A stretch of DNA of 12,400 bases from an uncultured Porphyromonadaceae bacterium (GCA_900554265.1 USGZ01000010.1:1-12400); one strand, 5' to 3'. Counted from the first letter of the stretch, positions 1 through 7,797 are shown. Program-made: numbers and translations. The notes: a model not told the origin generated them from the letters alone.

Positions 1-2678
1 CGGAAGGGGGAGCAGCTGACGTAGTTCATGCCGAGTTTGGCGCAGAAGATTACGGAACTGGGTTCGCCGCCGTGTTCGCCGCAGATGCCGACTTTGAGTT
101 CGGGCTTGACGCTGCGGCCTTTTTCTACGCCCATCTTGACGAGCTGGCCTACGCCGACCTGGTCGAGCACTTCGAAGGGGTCGGTCTTGATTACGCCGTG
201 TTCCTTATAGAATTTGAGGAACTTGGGAGCGTCGTCGCGAGAGAAGCCGAAGGTCATCTGGGTGAGGTCGTTGGTGCCGAAGCTGAAGAAGTCGGCCTCG
301 GTGGCGATTTCGTTGGCTGTCAGGGCGGCGCGGGGTACTTCGATCATCGTGCCTACGAGGTAGGGTACGGAGTCGCCCTTTTCCTCGAATACCTTTACGG
401 CGGTCTCGTTGATCACGTTGGCCTGGTTCTGGAGTTCCTTGAGGGAGCCTACCAGGGGCACCATGATTTCGGGGTGAACGTCGATGCCGCGAGCCTTGAC
501 TGCGAGGGCAGCCTCGATGATGGCGCGGGTCTGCATTTCGGTGATTTCGGGGTAGGTGATGCCGAGGCGGCAGCCGCGGTGGCCGAGCATGGGGTTGAAT
601 TCCTCGAGGCTGTCGACCTTGGCCTTTACTTCGGCGAGGGTGATGCCCATTTCGTCGGCCAGTTCTTTCTGAGTGGCGGTCTGGTGAGGTACGAACTCGT
701 GCAGCGGGGGATCGAGCAGGCGGATAGTCACGCCGAAGCCGTCCATGGCCTCGAAGATGCCTTCGAAGTCGCCGCGCTGCATCGGGAGCAGTTTGGCCAG
801 GGCTGCGCGGCGGCCTTCGAGGTCGCTGGCAAGAATCATTTCGCGCACGGCCTTGATGCGGTCGCCTTCGAAGAACATATGTTCGGTACGGCAGAGGCCG
901 ATGCCCTGAGCACCGAACTTACGGGCCTGAGCGGCGTCGCGCGGGGTGTCGGCGTTGGTGCGTACGAGGGTGTGGGTGTACTTGGAGGCGAGGTTCATGA
1001 TGGAGCCGAAGTCGCCGTCGAGTGCGGGTTCGGTGGTGGGTACCTGTCCGTCGTAAACTTCACCGGTAGAGCCGTTGAGGGAGATCCAGTCGCCTTCGTG
1101 GAGGAGCTTGCCGCCCATTTCGACGGTCTTGGCCACGTAGTCGACCTTGATTTCGCCTGCGCCGGATACGCAGCACTTGCCCATGCCGCGGGCAACTACG
1201 GCAGCGTGGCTGGTCATGCCGCCGCGCATGGTGAGGATGCCCTGAGCCACGGCCATGCCGCGGAGGTCTTCGGGCGAGGTCTCGATGCGGACGAGGACGA
1301 CTTTACGCTTCTTCTCGGCCCATGCCTCGGCATCGTCGGCGGAGAATACGATCTGGCCGGATGCAGCGCCGGGCGATGCGGGAAGACCCTTTGCGAGGAC
1401 AACGGCGCGCTTGAGGGCGGCTTTGTCGAATACGGGGTGGAGGAGTTCGTCGAGTTTCTGGGGTTCCATGCGCTTGAGGACGGTCTTCTCGTCGATTACG
1501 CCTGCGCGGAGCAGGTCCATGGCGATTTTGACCATGGCTGCGCCGGTGCGCTTGCCGTTACGGGTCTGGAGCATCCAGAGTTTGCCGTCCTGGATTGTGA
1601 ACTCCATGTCCTGCATGTCCTTGTAGTATGCCTCGAGGTTGTCGGCAATCTTGAAGAGTTCGTTTGCGCACAAGGGCATGGATTCCTCGAGCGAGGGATA
1701 CTTGCTTGCGCGTTCTTCTTCGGAGATACCCTGGAGGGCTGCCCAGCGGCGGGAGCCTTCGATGGTAATCTGCTGCGGGGTGCGGATGCCGGCTACGACG
1801 TCCTCGCCCTGGGCGTTGATGAGGTATTCACCGTTGAAGATGTTCTCGCCGGTTGCGGCGTCGCGGCTGAAGGCCACGCCGGTGGCGGAGTTGTTGCCCA
1901 TATTGCCGTAGACCATTGCCTGTACGTTGACGGCGGTTCCCCATTCTTCGGGAATCTGGTTCATGCGGCGGTAGATGATTGCGCGTTCGTTCATCCAGCT
2001 GTCGAAAACGGCGCAGATGCCGCCCCAGAGTTGTTCCCAGGCGTCGTCGGGGAAGTCCTTGCCGGTGTGTTCCTTGACGGCTGCCTTGAAGAGAACGACA
2101 AGCTTGCGGAGGTCGTCGACGTCCAGCTCGGTGTCGAACTTAACGCCTTTCTCTTCCTTTACTTTCTCGATGATTTCCTCGAAGGGGTCGATGTCGGTCT
2201 TGCTCTTGGGCTTCATGCCGAGGACGACGTCGCCGTACATCTGGACGAAGCGGCGGTAGCTGTCCCATGCGAAGCGGGGATTGCCGCTCTTTTCGGCCAG
2301 CGAGGCTACGGTGGCGTCGTTCATGCCGAGGTTGAGGACAGTGTCCATCATGCCGGGCATGGAAGCGCGTGCGCCGGAGCGTACGGAAACCAGCAGGGGG
2401 TTCGAGGCATCGTTGAATTTCTTGTTGGTGAGTTTTTCAACGTGGGCGATGGCTTTCTCGACATCTTTCCTGATGAGGCCTACGACGTGGTCGCGGCCGT
2501 ACTGGGTGTATTCGTTGCAGACTTCGGTAGTGATGGTGAAGCCGGGAGGCACGGGCATGCCCAGGAGGTTCATTTCGGCAAGATTGGCGCCTTTGCCGCC
2601 AAGAAGGTTGCGCATCTCGGCGTTGCCTTCGGCTTTACCGTCGCCGAAGAGGTAGACTCTTTTTGTTTCGTTACTCAT
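1..2678 (-). CDS. ppdK: Pyruvate, phosphate dikinase, 3' end beyond window
   Basis: Cytoplasmic enzyme interconverting ATP + pyruvate + phosphate with AMP + PEP + PPi, used in PPi-linked glycolysis or gluconeogenesis in anaerobes. Read on the minus strand, ATG at 2678-2676 opens an uninterrupted frame of 892 codons to the window edge. The N-terminal ATP-grasp part shows GGKGANLAEM (residues 27-36, with the nucleotide-binding Lys29) and SVRSGARASMPGMMDT near residue 100. The swivelling phosphohistidine domain has GGMTSHAAVVARGMG with catalytic His491; the Thr two residues before it is the site controlled by regulatory kinases in some members. The C-terminal PEP/pyruvate barrel includes GICGEHGGEPSS and NYVSCSPF with catalytic Cys889. 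Families of about 900 residues usually end some 20 residues after this Cys, so only the extreme C-terminus is missing. It is transcribed divergently from the M16 peptidase gene. Identification is by motif recognition and is very secure. Confidence 0.97.
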   Translation of the reverse strand, partial: MSNETKRVYLFGDGKAEGNAEMRNLLGGKGANLAEMNLLGMPVPPGFTITTEVCNEYTQYGRDHVVGLIRKDVEKAIAHVEKLTNKKFNDASNPLLVSVRSGARASMPGMMDTVLNLGMNDATVASLAEKSGNPRFAWDSYRRFVQMYGDVVLGMKPKSKTDIDPFEEIIEKVKEEKGVKFDTELDVDDLRKLVVLFKAAVKEHTGKDFPDDAWEQLWGGICAVFDSWMNERAIIYRRMNQIPEEWGTAVNVQAMVYGNMGNNSATGVAFSRDAATGENIFNGEYLINAQGEDVVAGIRTPQQITIEGSRRWAALQGISEEERASKYPSLEESMPLCANELFKIADNLEAYYKDMQDMEFTIQDGKLWMLQTRNGKRTGAAMVKIAMDLLRAGVIDEKTVLKRMEPQKLDELLHPVFDKAALKRAVVLAKGLPASPGAASGQIVFSADDAEAWAEKKRKVVLVRIETSPEDLRGMAVAQGILTMRGGMTSHAAVVARGMGKCCVSGAGEIKVDYVAKTVEMGGKLLHEGDWISLNGSTGEVYDGQVPTTEPALDGDFGSIMNLASKYTHTLVRTNADTPRDAAQARKFGAQGIGLCRTEHMFFEGDRIKAVREMILASDLEGRRAALAKLLPMQRGDFEGIFEAMDGFGVTIRLLDPPLHEFVPHQTATQKELADEMGITLAEVKAKVDSLEEFNPMLGHRGCRLGITYPEITEMQTRAIIEAALAVKARGIDVHPEIMVPLVGSLKELQNQANVINETAVKVFEEKGDSVPYLVGTMIEVPRAALTANEIATEADFFSFGTNDLTQMTFGFSRDDAPKFLKFYKEHGVIKTDPFEVLDQVGVGQLVKMGVEKGRSVKPELKVGICGEHGGEPSSVIFCAKLGMNYVSCSPF

Positions 2679-2717
2679 ATATAAGAATATTATGTGTCTT
2701 ATGACATAGAAAACGGG

Positions 2718-2758
2718 CCGCACGGCATAACAGGTCCTTATGCGTCCGGTAAGTGCGG
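2718..2758 (-). promoter_or_regulatory. Hairpin in the ppdK 5' leader
   Basis: Two nested inverted repeats lie inside the predicted ppdK leader. The outer arms are CCGCAC (2718-2723) and GTGCGG (2753-2758); the inner arms are GCATAA (2725-2730) and TTATGC (2738-2743), closing a 7-base loop. In the RNA this gives two 6-bp helices separated by an asymmetric internal loop (9 bases against 1). No poly-T follows, so it is not an obvious terminator; it could stabilise the message or regulate translation. I do not recognise a known riboswitch family. Confidence 0.45.
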
Positions 2759-2762
2759 GATG

Positions 2763-2795
2763 CAAATTTACGAACATTTCGGCGAATTTGGCAAA
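2763..2795 (-). promoter_or_regulatory. Bacteroidota-type promoter for ppdK
   Basis: On the minus strand a perfect -7 box TAAATTTG lies at 2770-2763, preceded by TTTG at 2795-2792 with 21 bases between them. This matches the Bacteroidota TTTG / TAnnTTTG promoter. Transcription would begin near 2757, giving a leader of about 80 bases before the ppdK ATG. The start point is inferred, not observed. Confidence 0.65.
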
Positions 2796-2846
2796 TATGG
2801 AGGCAAAAAAAACTAATGCGGGTATTGGGGTAAACAAAATTTAACA

Positions 2847-2876
2847 TTGCCCGATGTAAGTATTTCCGTATTTTTG
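2847..2876 (+). promoter_or_regulatory. Bacteroidota-type promoter for the M16 peptidase gene
   Basis: The -7 box TATTTTTG (2869-2876) fits TAnnTTTG exactly and is preceded by TTG at 2847-2849 with a 19-base spacer. The predicted start near 2882 leaves a leader of about 53 bases before ATG 2936. It also makes the in-frame GTG at 2888 an unlikely start, because it would sit almost at the 5' end of the mRNA. Confidence 0.7.
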
Positions 2877-2935
2877 CGTCATATTAAGTGAATTTTTTCA
2901 AACCATACAGCCAATCCACTACAAAAACCTCAGAT

Positions 2936-5785
2936 ATGAAAAAAAGCTTTTTATGTGTTCTCGCGGTTGCACTGGTCTCGCTGACCGGTGTGTTCTCCGC
3001 CAAGGCACAGGAACTTCCCCAGCTGCCTCAGGATCCGGCCCTGATTACTGGCAAGCTGGACAACGGCCTGACCTACTACATCCGTCACAACGAGACTCCC
3101 CGCGGCCAGGCTGACTTCTACATCGCCCAGAAGGTCGGCTCCATCCTCGAAGACGACAACCAGCGCGGTCTGGCCCACTTCCTGGAGCATATGTGCTTCA
3201 ACGGCACCGAGAACTTCCCCGAGAAAGGTATCATCAACTACCTCGAAAGCGTAGGCGTTAAATTCGGCTATAACCTCAACGCCTACACCTCCATCGACGA
3301 GACCGTCTACAATATCTCCGCCGTCCCGACCGCCCGCCAGAGCGTGCAGGATTCCTGCCTTCTCATTCTCCACGACTGGAGCACGGCCCTGACCCTGGCT
3401 CCCGAGGAAATCGACGCCGAGCGCGGCGTGATTCACGAGGAGTGGCGCCAGAGCAACGTCGGCTCCATGCGTATCCTGGAGCGCCTCCTGCCCGTTGTCT
3501 ATCCTGACAACAAGTACGGCGTGCGTCTGCCTATCGGCACCATGGAAGTGGTCGACAACTTCCCCTACCAGGCCCTGATCGACTACTACCACAAGTGGTA
3601 CCGTCCGGACCAGCAGGCCATCATCGTCGTAGGCGACATCGACCCCGTCTACATCGAGAACAAGATCAAGGAAATCTTCTCGCCCATCGCCATGCCCGAG
3701 AATCCCGCCGAGCGCTACTACGTTCAGGTCGAGGACACTCCCGGCACCATCTACGCCATCGGCGCCGACCCGGAGATGAACGCTCCCGTGGTCATGATGA
3801 TGTTCAAGAGCGACGACATCAAGGTGCCCGCCGAGGCGATGAACACGCAGATGTACTACATGATTACCTACATGCAGCGCATAATCAGCATGATGCTCAA
3901 TACCCGCCTGGACGACTACTCCAAGAACCCCGACTGCCAGTACGCTTCCGCCGAGGTTTCCATCGGCGACTTCTTCCTGGCCAAGACCAAGGGCGCTCTG
4001 AACCTTGAGGTCGTAGCCAAGGGCGGCGACGTGGTTCCCGCATTCGGCGAGGCCTATACCGAGCTCATCCGCGCCGACCAGAGCGGCTTCACCGTCGGCG
4101 AATACGAACGTGCCCGCGCCGAATTCCTCTCGCAGATCGACAAGCAGTACAACGAGCGCAACCACCGCGAGACCGAATCCTACTCCCGCGAGTACGTACG
4201 CCTCTTCACCGAGGGCGACCCCGCTCCCGGCATCGAGACCGAGAAGCAGATTTTCGACATGCTCGGCCAGATGATCAATGTCGACATGATCAACAGCTAC
4301 TTCAAGAACCTCGTCCAGGACGACAACCGCGTTCTCCTCGCCCTTCTGCCCGAGAAGGAAGGCTACAGCATCCCGACCGAGGACCAGCTCTCCGAACTCA
4401 TCGAGGAAATCGACGAGAAGGACCTCGAGCCCTTCAAGGATGAAGTACGCGAAGACCCCCTGATTCCCAACCTTCCCGCCAAGGGCAGCGTCGTCTCGAC
4501 CCGCCATCTCGAAGAATGGGACGCCACCGAATATACCCTGAGCAACGGCGTCAAGGTCGTTGTAAAGCCCACCGAGTTCAAGGCCAATGAAATCATCTTC
4601 ACGGCCAACGCCCTCGGCAACGGCACCTCCACCCTCGACTCCACCATCGCCGCCAGCGTCAAGTCCGCCCCCATCGGCGCAAGCATCTACGGCCTCAACG
4701 ACTACTCCAACTCCGACCTCCAGAAGTACCTGGCCGGCAAGCAGCTCTCCTGCGACTTCTCCATGGACACCTACACCCGCAGCCTCGAAGGCCAGACTAC
4801 CGTCGCCGACCTGCCCACCTTCATGGAAATCCTCTACAGCATGTTCACCGGCTTCAACCTCAACGAGTCCGAGTTCGCCGCAACCCAGGCTTCCATCGCC
4901 GGCCTGCTGGCCAACCAGGAAGCCGACCCGCAGTTCGTGTTCCTCAAGCAGGTCAAGAACGTACTGTTCAACAACGCCTTCGACCAGAGCCTGACTTCCG
5001 ACGACATTCGCAACGCCGACCGCCAGACCATCATCGACCTCTACCGCAACGCTCTTAAGAACGCCGCCGACTATACCTTCTACTTCGTCGGCGACATCGA
5101 CACCGAGACCCTCGTGCCCCTGATGGAGCAGTACATCGCCACTCTCCCCGCCGACGCTGCCACCGCCACCACTTCCTTCGTCAACAACCCCGACTTCGAA
5201 CTTACCAAGGGCAGCGGCCTGAGCGAAAGCAAGACCGCCATGCAGACCCCGCAGAGCTGGGTATTCATCGAATTCTCCGGCAGCATGCCTTACACCGCCA
5301 AGAACAAGGCACTGGCTACCGTCGCCGCCCAGATTCTCTCCAAGCGCCTCCTCAATAAGGTGCGCGAGGAAATGGGTGCAGTCTACTCCATCGGCGCTCA
5401 GGGCGGCATGAACCGCACCGACGAAATCAACACCATCTTCCAGATGGGCTTCCCGATGAAACCCGAGATGCGCAACGAAGTGCTGACCGTTATCAAGGGC
5501 ATCGTCAACGCCTGCACCGAGGACGTCACCGCCGAAGAACTCCGTCCCGCAATCGAGTTCATGACCAAGGACGCTTCCGAGAGTCTCGAGAAGAACGAGG
5601 ATTGGGCCGCAGCAATGAGCGCAGTGTCCATCAACGGCGTCCAGACCTTCACCAATGCCGCCGAAACCGTCGCCGGCATCACCGTCGAGGACGTTCAGAA
5701 CTACCTCAAGGAGCTCCTCCAGCAGGGCAACTACCGCGAAATTGTCCTCGACCCTGAGGAAATTACCGAAGCAGTAGCCGAATAA
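2936..5785 (+). CDS. Exported M16 (pitrilysin/insulinase) zinc metallopeptidase
   Basis: A 949-residue two-half M16 peptidase, likely periplasmic, that degrades peptides inside a closed chamber. The N-terminus MKKSFLCVLAVALVSLTGVF followed by SAKA-Q is a signal peptide for signal peptidase I, cleaved near residue 24; there is no lipobox. The inverted zinc motif HFLEH gives ligands His81 and His85 with catalytic Glu84, and Glu162, 76 residues after His85, is the third ligand (HxxEH-x76-E). The first half (about 40-500) is the catalytic M16/M16_C pair. The second half (about 520-930) has the fold without the zinc motif, and VREEMGAVYS near residue 810 carries the substrate-binding Arg/Tyr pair. 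ATG 2936 was chosen over GTG 2888 because it starts directly at the signal peptide and lies a normal distance from the promoter. The gene is monocistronic, with a terminator behind it. The substrate cannot be told from the sequence. Confidence 0.95.
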   Translation: MKKSFLCVLAVALVSLTGVFSAKAQELPQLPQDPALITGKLDNGLTYYIRHNETPRGQADFYIAQKVGSILEDDNQRGLAHFLEHMCFNGTENFPEKGIINYLESVGVKFGYNLNAYTSIDETVYNISAVPTARQSVQDSCLLILHDWSTALTLAPEEIDAERGVIHEEWRQSNVGSMRILERLLPVVYPDNKYGVRLPIGTMEVVDNFPYQALIDYYHKWYRPDQQAIIVVGDIDPVYIENKIKEIFSPIAMPENPAERYYVQVEDTPGTIYAIGADPEMNAPVVMMMFKSDDIKVPAEAMNTQMYYMITYMQRIISMMLNTRLDDYSKNPDCQYASAEVSIGDFFLAKTKGALNLEVVAKGGDVVPAFGEAYTELIRADQSGFTVGEYERARAEFLSQIDKQYNERNHRETESYSREYVRLFTEGDPAPGIETEKQIFDMLGQMINVDMINSYFKNLVQDDNRVLLALLPEKEGYSIPTEDQLSELIEEIDEKDLEPFKDEVREDPLIPNLPAKGSVVSTRHLEEWDATEYTLSNGVKVVVKPTEFKANEIIFTANALGNGTSTLDSTIAASVKSAPIGASIYGLNDYSNSDLQKYLAGKQLSCDFSMDTYTRSLEGQTTVADLPTFMEILYSMFTGFNLNESEFAATQASIAGLLANQEADPQFVFLKQVKNVLFNNAFDQSLTSDDIRNADRQTIIDLYRNALKNAADYTFYFVGDIDTETLVPLMEQYIATLPADAATATTSFVNNPDFELTKGSGLSESKTAMQTPQSWVFIEFSGSMPYTAKNKALATVAAQILSKRLLNKVREEMGAVYSIGAQGGMNRTDEINTIFQMGFPMKPEMRNEVLTVIKGIVNACTEDVTAEELRPAIEFMTKDASESLEKNEDWAAAMSAVSINGVQTFTNAAETVAGITVEDVQNYLKELLQQGNYREIVLDPEEITEAVAE

Positions 5786-5808
5786 GCATTTCCATAAATT
5801 GATTTACC

Positions 5809-5847
5809 AGTCCGGGCCGCCCCCCTCCGAGCGGTCCGGACTTTTTT
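5809..5847 (+). terminator. Intrinsic terminator after the M16 peptidase gene
   Basis: A 12-bp GC-rich stem, AGTCCGGGCCGC (5809-5820) pairing with GCGGTCCGGACT (5831-5842) and containing one G-U pair, encloses a 10-base loop and runs into TTTTTT. It starts 23 bases after the M16 stop codon. Confidence 0.93.
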
Positions 5848-5851
5848 AATG

Positions 5852-5880
5852 CATAATGTAGAATTCATAATTCATAATTC
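5852..5880. repeat. Short AT-rich direct repeats
   Basis: CATAATG (5852-5858) is followed by two head-to-tail copies of CATAATT (5866-5872 and 5873-5879). This AT-rich patch stands out against the GC-rich surroundings, in the gap between the M16 terminator and the hairpin element. No coding potential or function is evident. Confidence 0.6.
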
Positions 5881-5892
5881 GCAATAGAACTC

Positions 5893-5940
5893 TCCCGTTC
5901 TCCTGTCAGTTATTTAGACAGGAGACCAGTAGAACAGGGG
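5893..5940. repeat. Dispersed hairpin element, copy 1
   Basis: First of two near-identical intergenic elements. The left part TCCCGTTCTCCTGTCA (5893-5908) and the segments AGACAGGAG (5916-5924) and AGTAGAACAGG (5928-5938) are identical in order and spacing to copy 2 at 7808-7853; only the 7-base loop and two bases between the right-hand segments differ. CTCCTGTC (5900-5907) pairs with GACAGGAG (5917-5924) in a perfect 8-bp stem, and GTTCT with AGAAC gives an alternative outer pairing. It lies downstream of an existing terminator and upstream of the repressor gene promoter, so termination is not an obvious need here. The family is not one I recognise. Confidence 0.85.
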
Positions 5941-6011
5941 TCTTTATGTCTTTATGTCTCTTTTTCCTCTTTTGTCCTTCTGTCTTTTGTTCTTCTGTCT
6001 GTCTTTCTGTC
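5941..6011 (+). other. Pyrimidine-rich low-complexity tract
   Basis: In these 71 bases 61 are C or T, with only two A. The tract begins with two TCTTTATG units and ends with repeated TTCTGTC/TCTGTC words. It follows directly on hairpin copy 1, and a shorter T/C-rich tract likewise follows copy 2 at 7857-7888, so it may belong to the same element. Nothing in it is coding. Confidence 0.6.
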
Positions 6012-6029
6012 AAAAAAATCAGGAAAATA

Positions 6030-6061
6030 TTTGGTGGAACTAAATATTTAGTTTAACTTTG
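6030..6061 (+). promoter_or_regulatory. Promoter of the BlaI/BlaR-type operon
   Basis: TTTG (6030-6033) and TAACTTTG (6054-6061) separated by exactly 20 bases form an excellent Bacteroidota -33/-7 pair. The predicted start near 6067 gives a leader of about 19 bases to ATG 6086. The spacer is filled by one palindromic operator and a second covers the predicted start point, which fits repression by the first gene's own product. Confidence 0.8.
6038..6053. promoter_or_regulatory. Operator 1, perfect 16-bp palindrome
   Basis: AACTAAATATTTAGTT is identical to its reverse complement. It fills the spacer between the -33 and -7 boxes and ends one base before the -7 box. Such placement directly ahead of a BlaI-family gene makes it a likely autoregulatory site; the half-site differs from the TACA/TGTA core of the Gram-positive BlaI, MecI and CopY operators. 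Confidence 0.75.
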
Positions 6062-6066
6062 TCGCG

Positions 6067-6082
6067 AACTAATTATTTAGTT
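6067..6082. promoter_or_regulatory. Operator 2, near-perfect palindrome
   Basis: AACTAATTATTTAGTT shares both outer half-sites (AACTAA and TTAGTT) with operator 1 and differs from it at one position. Its centre is 29 bp from that of operator 1, over the predicted transcription start and 3 bases before the ATG. Two dyads spanning the promoter is the arrangement known for the staphylococcal bla system. Confidence 0.7.
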
Positions 6083-6085
6083 GAG

Positions 6086-6475
6086 ATGAAAAAAGGAAGA
6101 CCAAGACAGGAAATCACAGAGAAAGAGCTCGTTATCATGAAGATGCTTTGGGCTCACGGGCCGTTGTTCGTCCGCGAGATGGTAGCGCTCTACGACGAGC
6201 CGCGTCCGCATTTCAATACCGTATCGACGCTGGTGCGCATCCTCGAGCAGAAGGGCCACGTCGCCCACGAGGTCGTTGGTGGCAACCACCGCTTTTATGC
6301 CCTCACGCGCCAGGACGAAGTCTGCCGCCGCCGTTTCGGCGAGATGGTGAAGGATTATTTCTCGAACAGCTACAAGCAGATGGTTTCCGCTCTCGTAGCC
6401 GACGAGAAAATCTCCGCCGACGAGTTGCGCGAAATCCTCGAACTTATCGAAAAGAACACTGATTCAAAGCAATAG
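6086..6475 (+). CDS. BlaI/MecI/CopY-family transcriptional repressor
   Basis: A 129-residue winged-helix repressor, the usual size for the BlaI/MecI family. ITEKELVIMKMLW (10-22) matches the family's first helix, followed by the helix-turn-helix with recognition helix FNTVSTLVRILEQKG (43-57) and a wing at about 58-72 (HEVVGGNHRFYAL). Residues 78-125 form the helical dimerisation part, where the partner protease cuts in characterised members; I cannot place the scissile bond here. ATG 6086 is chosen because the in-frame TTG at 6059 lies within the -7 box and cannot be on the message. The stop is separated by 2 bases from the M56 peptidase ATG, so the two are co-transcribed and probably translationally coupled. 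The two palindromes upstream imply autorepression. There is no beta-lactamase gene nearby, so its regulon need not be antibiotic resistance. Confidence 0.93.
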   Translation: MKKGRPRQEITEKELVIMKMLWAHGPLFVREMVALYDEPRPHFNTVSTLVRILEQKGHVAHEVVGGNHRFYALTRQDEVCRRRFGEMVKDYFSNSYKQMVSALVADEKISADELREILELIEKNTDSKQ

Positions 6476-6477
6476 CC

Positions 6478-7785
6478 ATGGGCGCGATATTCGTATTCGT
6501 ACTTGTTTCGGCGGTGGTGCTCGCCTCGCTGTACCTGGTCTATAAATGGCTGCTTTCCCGAGAGAATCAGCAGACGGCGAACCGCGTGCTGCTCCTGTCG
6601 TTCTACCTGATAGCGCCTCTGGTGGCCTTGACGCTGATGCACGGCGGCGCCGGCGGCTCTCATCCGGAGATAGACTTCTTCGGCATGGAACTTGTCGGCC
6701 TGGAGGAGGCTGCGCCGGCTGCGGATGCTCCGGCAGTCCCCTGGGCCGGGATTGCGGTCGCTGTCTGGCTCGCCGGGGTGGCGCTATGCCTTCTGCGCCT
6801 GCTTGTCCAGCTTATTGCCATCCGACGTCTTGCCCGGGCTTGCGAGCCTTGCGAAATCGACGGCGTCAGAGTATTTGTCTGCGACCGCAAGCTGGCGCCT
6901 TTCAGCCTGGGGGAGAACATCTTTATTTCCCGGACCGATATGAATCAGGACTGCGCCATGATACTTTGCCACGAAAGGGCGCATATCGCCCGCCGGCATA
7001 GCGCGGATCTCATCGTCGCCGCGCTGGTAGCGGCAGTCGAGTGGTTCAACCCTGCGGCGTGGCTGATGATGGACGAGCTCAAGACCGTCCACGAATACGA
7101 AGCCGACCGCGCCGTGCTGCAAAGCGGCGCCGATGCCCGCGCGTATCAGATATTATTGACAAAAAAGGCTGTTGGCGGAAGTTTTCCGGCAATCGCCAAC
7201 AGCCTCAATCACAGTAAACTTAAAAAACGTATCACTATGATGCAAAAAAGTCAACCAGGGCGGTGGCGCCTCGTGCGCGCCCTCGCATTGCTGCCAGCCG
7301 TAGCTGCGGCAGCCTTCGTAATCAACACTCCGGCAGTGGCTTCGACACTGGACGGAATATCGGCCTCGGCATTCGCCGCCGAGAAACCGGCCGACAAAGT
7401 TAACCAAAATTCCGCAATCGCCGCAATCGCGGCCGCGGAAAATCAGCCGGGCGCCGAAACCCAGGACGTGCCCGACCGCATCGCCAGCTTCCCAGGCGGC
7501 GAAGTGCGGATGATGCAGTTCCTGGTGGAGAACATCCACTTCCCCGAGAACGTGGACTTCGACGGGCGCAAGCGTTGCGTGGTGCGCTTCACTATCGGCG
7601 CCGACGGCAAGGTGAGCGACCCCCAAGTGATACTCTCGACCGAAATCGAGGCCCTCGACGCCGAAGCCCTGCGCGTAGTATCGACGATGCCCGACTTCGA
7701 GCCGGCAATCGAGAACGGCACCCCCATCGCCACCTCCTACACTCTTCCCGTAGTCTTCTCCTACACCCCCGACAAGGAAGATTAA
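6478..7785 (+). CDS. BlaR1-like M56 membrane metallopeptidase with TonB-C-like tail
   Basis: A 435-residue inner-membrane protein and the likely signal-transducing protease for the upstream repressor. Hydrophobic segments lie at about 2-25, 36-55, 88-115 and 266-284. The zinc site is HERAH (His165, Glu166, His169) in a loop before residue 190, with EYEAD (206-210) as probable source of the third ligand, as in M56/BlaR1. After the last membrane segment there is an Ala-rich linker (285-335) and then a domain (about 338-430) with the pattern of the TonB C-terminal fold: FPGGEVRMMQFLVENIHFPE, FTIGADGKVSDPQVILS, the helix LDAEALRVVSTMPDFEPA, and YTLPVVFSY. BlaR1 and MecR1 have a penicillin-binding sensor domain here; it is absent, with no SxxK/KTG set. 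This M56-TonB-C architecture occurs in Bacteroidota generally, but its ligand is not known to me. The cleavage of the repressor is inferred from the family. Confidence 0.9.
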   Translation: MGAIFVFVLVSAVVLASLYLVYKWLLSRENQQTANRVLLLSFYLIAPLVALTLMHGGAGGSHPEIDFFGMELVGLEEAAPAADAPAVPWAGIAVAVWLAGVALCLLRLLVQLIAIRRLARACEPCEIDGVRVFVCDRKLAPFSLGENIFISRTDMNQDCAMILCHERAHIARRHSADLIVAALVAAVEWFNPAAWLMMDELKTVHEYEADRAVLQSGADARAYQILLTKKAVGGSFPAIANSLNHSKLKKRITMMQKSQPGRWRLVRALALLPAVAAAAFVINTPAVASTLDGISASAFAAEKPADKVNQNSAIAAIAAAENQPGAETQDVPDRIASFPGGEVRMMQFLVENIHFPENVDFDGRKRCVVRFTIGADGKVSDPQVILSTEIEALDAEALRVVSTMPDFEPAIENGTPIATSYTLPVVFSYTPDKED

Positions 7786-7797
7786 CCCGAACGAAAC

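Noticed and set aside
72..2684. Open plus-strand frame of 870 codons covering nearly all of ppdK
   Set aside because: Its translation is low in complexity (Gly, Ala, Val, Glu, Asp, His-rich) and matches no family, while the minus strand encodes a full set of PPDK motifs. GC-rich codon bias removes stops from the opposite strand.
2888..2935. GTG start 16 codons upstream of the M16 ATG
   Set aside because: It lies only about 6 bases from the predicted transcription start and would put a polar stretch before an otherwise standard signal peptide.
2951..4507. Open minus-strand frame of 518 codons opposite the M16 gene
   Set aside because: It is a mirror of the strong codon bias of the M16 gene; its translation is Val/Asp/Gly/His-rich with no domain, and no promoter is visible.
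6059..6085. TTG start 9 codons upstream of the repressor ATG
   Set aside because: The TTG is inside the -7 promoter box and the extension would run through operator 2, so it should not be on the mRNA.
6478..7785. Assignment of the sensor/repressor pair to beta-lactam resistance (blaR1-blaI)
   Set aside because: There is no penicillin-binding sensor domain and no beta-lactamase or PBP2a gene in the window; only the M56 and repressor families are shared.
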